A stretch of 14,640 nt of DNA, taken from assembly GCA_964531735.1 (NCBI GenBank), contig CAZHGD010000189.1, forward strand, positions 1 to 14,640, in the 5' to 3' direction. The stretch is from CAZHGD01 sp964531735 (GTDB lineage: Bacteria; Armatimonadota; UBA10988). This document shows, piece by piece, positions 13,938-14,640 of the stretch. Numbering within the stretch: position 1 is the stretch's first letter; the number at the start of each line of letters is the position of its first letter. Below the pieces are notes generated by a model, which was not told where the DNA came from, ran no database searches, and saw only the letters and a program-made list of their open reading frames with translations. A program made the position numbers and the translations under genes.

Positions 13938-14335
13938 TGGCCGGGCATCCCGAAGGCAGCCGCCAGTTCGTCCGGCAGCTCATCGAAGTCATCAGCAATA
14001 CGGATCTGGCCCCGCAGCGCACCGGGGCAACGCGCGTCGCCGGGCTCACACGGCACCAGACGCACCAGTGGGCGGCCCTCGCGGCTGATGATCACTTCTT
14101 CACCCGCCAGAGCCTGGTCGACCAGCATCGAGATCTGCTCGCCCGCATCGGCCAAGTCCTCCACGAGCGCCACGATATCCCGCCGGTCGGTAGCGCTCAG
14201 CGACACAGTCGCCGGGCGCCAGTTGCCTGGACTCGCCTCGGGGTGGCCGCGAAGTGCCGACAGCAGCCGTCGCGCACTCGCTTCGGACAGCTTGTCCAGC
14301 TCTGCGAGCAACTCCTCGCGCAACGCCGCGGTCAT
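13934..14335 (-). CDS. Phd/YefM-like antitoxin with N-terminal extension
   Basis: A 133-residue probable antitoxin of the adjacent PIN toxin. Residues about 60-97 match the Phd/YefM DNA-binding fold (DAGEQISMLVDQALAGEEVIISREGRPLVRLVP as the pattern, read in parts: AGEQISMLVDQALAGEE and VIISREGRPLVRL). The tail IRIADDFDELPDELAAAF is the toxin-neutralising segment usual in VapC partners. Unlike standard Phd proteins it carries about 55 extra N-terminal residues (EELLAELDKLSEASARRLLSAL), helical and reminiscent of DUF2281-type antitoxins. ATG 14335 is preferred over the in-frame ATG 14356 because GGAGTGGAG sits just before it and the -10 box ends only four nt above 14356. It probably represses its own promoter. 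Confidence 0.85.
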   Translation of the reverse strand: MTAALREELLAELDKLSEASARRLLSALRGHPEASPGNWRPATVSLSATDRRDIVALVEDLADAGEQISMLVDQALAGEEVIISREGRPLVRLVPCEPGDARCPGALRGQIRIADDFDELPDELAAAFGMPGQ

Positions 14336-14359
14336 GGCTCCACTCCGTCCTGACATGCT

Positions 14360-14389
14360 ATTGTACCCACTCGGAGCCGCCCGTGTCGC
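14360..14389 (-). promoter_or_regulatory. Putative toxin-antitoxin promoter overlapping the moxR start
   Basis: On the minus strand GCGACA (14389-14384), an 18-nt spacer and TACAAT (14365-14360) form a good sigma-70-like pair; the -10 box matches five of six. The predicted start near 14353 gives a leader of about 18 nt with GGAG before ATG 14335. The -35 box lies within the first two codons of the divergent AAA+ gene, so the two start regions physically overlap. Confidence 0.5.
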
Positions 14390-14640
14390 CCGCCGACCCC
14401 AACGCCCTGGCCGATGCCCTCGACGCCGTCGCCTATCTGGCCGACGACGCCACCGTCGTCTCCTGCTTCCTCATGGACCGGCTCGGCAAGCCGCTGCTGG
14501 TCGAAGGCCCGCCCGGCGTGGGCAAGACCGAGTTGGCCAAGTCGCTCGCCAAGGTGGCCGACCGGCGACTGATCCGCTTGCAGTGCTACGAGGGTCTGGA
14601 CGAGGCGCGGGCGCTGTACGAGTGGGAGTACGGCAAGCAG
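14383..14640 (+). CDS. MoxR/CoxD-type AAA+ ATPase, 5' part
   Basis: The first 86 residues of an AAA+ ATPase; the gene runs off the right edge. The Walker A motif is GPPGVGKTE (42-50), preceded by GKPLLVEG. RLIRLQCYEGLDEARALYEWEYGKQ (read as LIRLQCYEGLD and ALYEWEYGKQ) is the signature of the MoxR/CoxD/NorQ-like branch. These chaperone-like ATPases remodel or insert metal cofactors into partner enzymes, usually with a von Willebrand A domain protein encoded next to them. GTG 14383 has GGAG eight nt upstream. It diverges from the antitoxin, and its first codons overlap that gene's predicted -35 box. The partner lies outside the window. Confidence 0.85.
   Translation, partial: MSPADPNALADALDAVAYLADDATVVSCFLMDRLGKPLLVEGPPGVGKTELAKSLAKVADRRLIRLQCYEGLDEARALYEWEYGKQ

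Noticed and set aside
14336..14364. A plus-strand promoter for the MoxR-type gene using CTGACA (14350-14355) or TATTGT (14359-14364).
   Set aside because: Neither has a partner hexamer at acceptable spacing; TATTGT is also the complement of the better minus-strand -10 box.

Overview
This is a GC-rich, gene-dense bacterial window. The genes are tightly packed, start codons are often GTG, and stops are TGA or TAG. FG-GAP/ASPIC proteins, a REP-associated transposase (RAYT), REP-like palindromes, a VapC/Phd pair and cytosolic propeller proteins point to an environmental, probably Gram-negative lineage. Planctomycete-like, acidobacterial, myxobacterial or candidate-phylum origins all fit. No marker gene is present, so I do not assign a phylum.

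Layout: (1) 45-935, an M14/AstE-type zinc carboxypeptidase whose frame is open to the left edge. (2) 939-3756, a RAYT with its own promoter, stop-start coupled to an FG-GAP/ASPIC protein, followed by a secreted SGNH hydrolase. (3) 3847-9657, a promoter and an eight-gene plus-strand operon: a 64-residue Cys-containing precursor-like peptide, a PqqD-like recognition protein, a radical SAM/SPASM enzyme split by an in-frame amber codon, two different HPr-kinase-like proteins, a sulfotransferase, and an S26-type peptidase fused to a PF14907-type nucleotidyltransferase. From PqqD to the fusion, every junction overlaps by 1-8 nt. (4) 9677-10515, minus strand: an ABM-fold monooxygenase and a soluble P-type-ATPase-like HAD protein. 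(5) 10516-11086, non-coding: an inverted pair of REP-like hairpins and a perfect 30-bp inverted repeat. (6) 11087-13463, minus strand: two propeller-type proteins in one operon. (7) 13560-14335, minus strand: a PIN toxin and a Phd-like antitoxin. (8) 14383 to the right edge: a MoxR/CoxD-type AAA+ ATPase diverging from the antitoxin.

The most interesting element is region 3. It looks like a ribosomally synthesised, post-translationally modified peptide (RiPP) pathway. The proposed logic is that the PqqD protein binds the leader, the radical SAM enzyme modifies the Cys-containing C-terminus, the kinases and sulfotransferase decorate side chains (the peptide ends Ser-Ser), and the S26-like domain removes the leader. 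Kinase, nucleotidyltransferase and sulfotransferase companions are known from some lasso-peptide clusters, but no lasso cyclase or B2 protease is present here. The combination therefore looks unusual. The amber codon just after the radical SAM cysteines makes the functional state of the pathway an open question.
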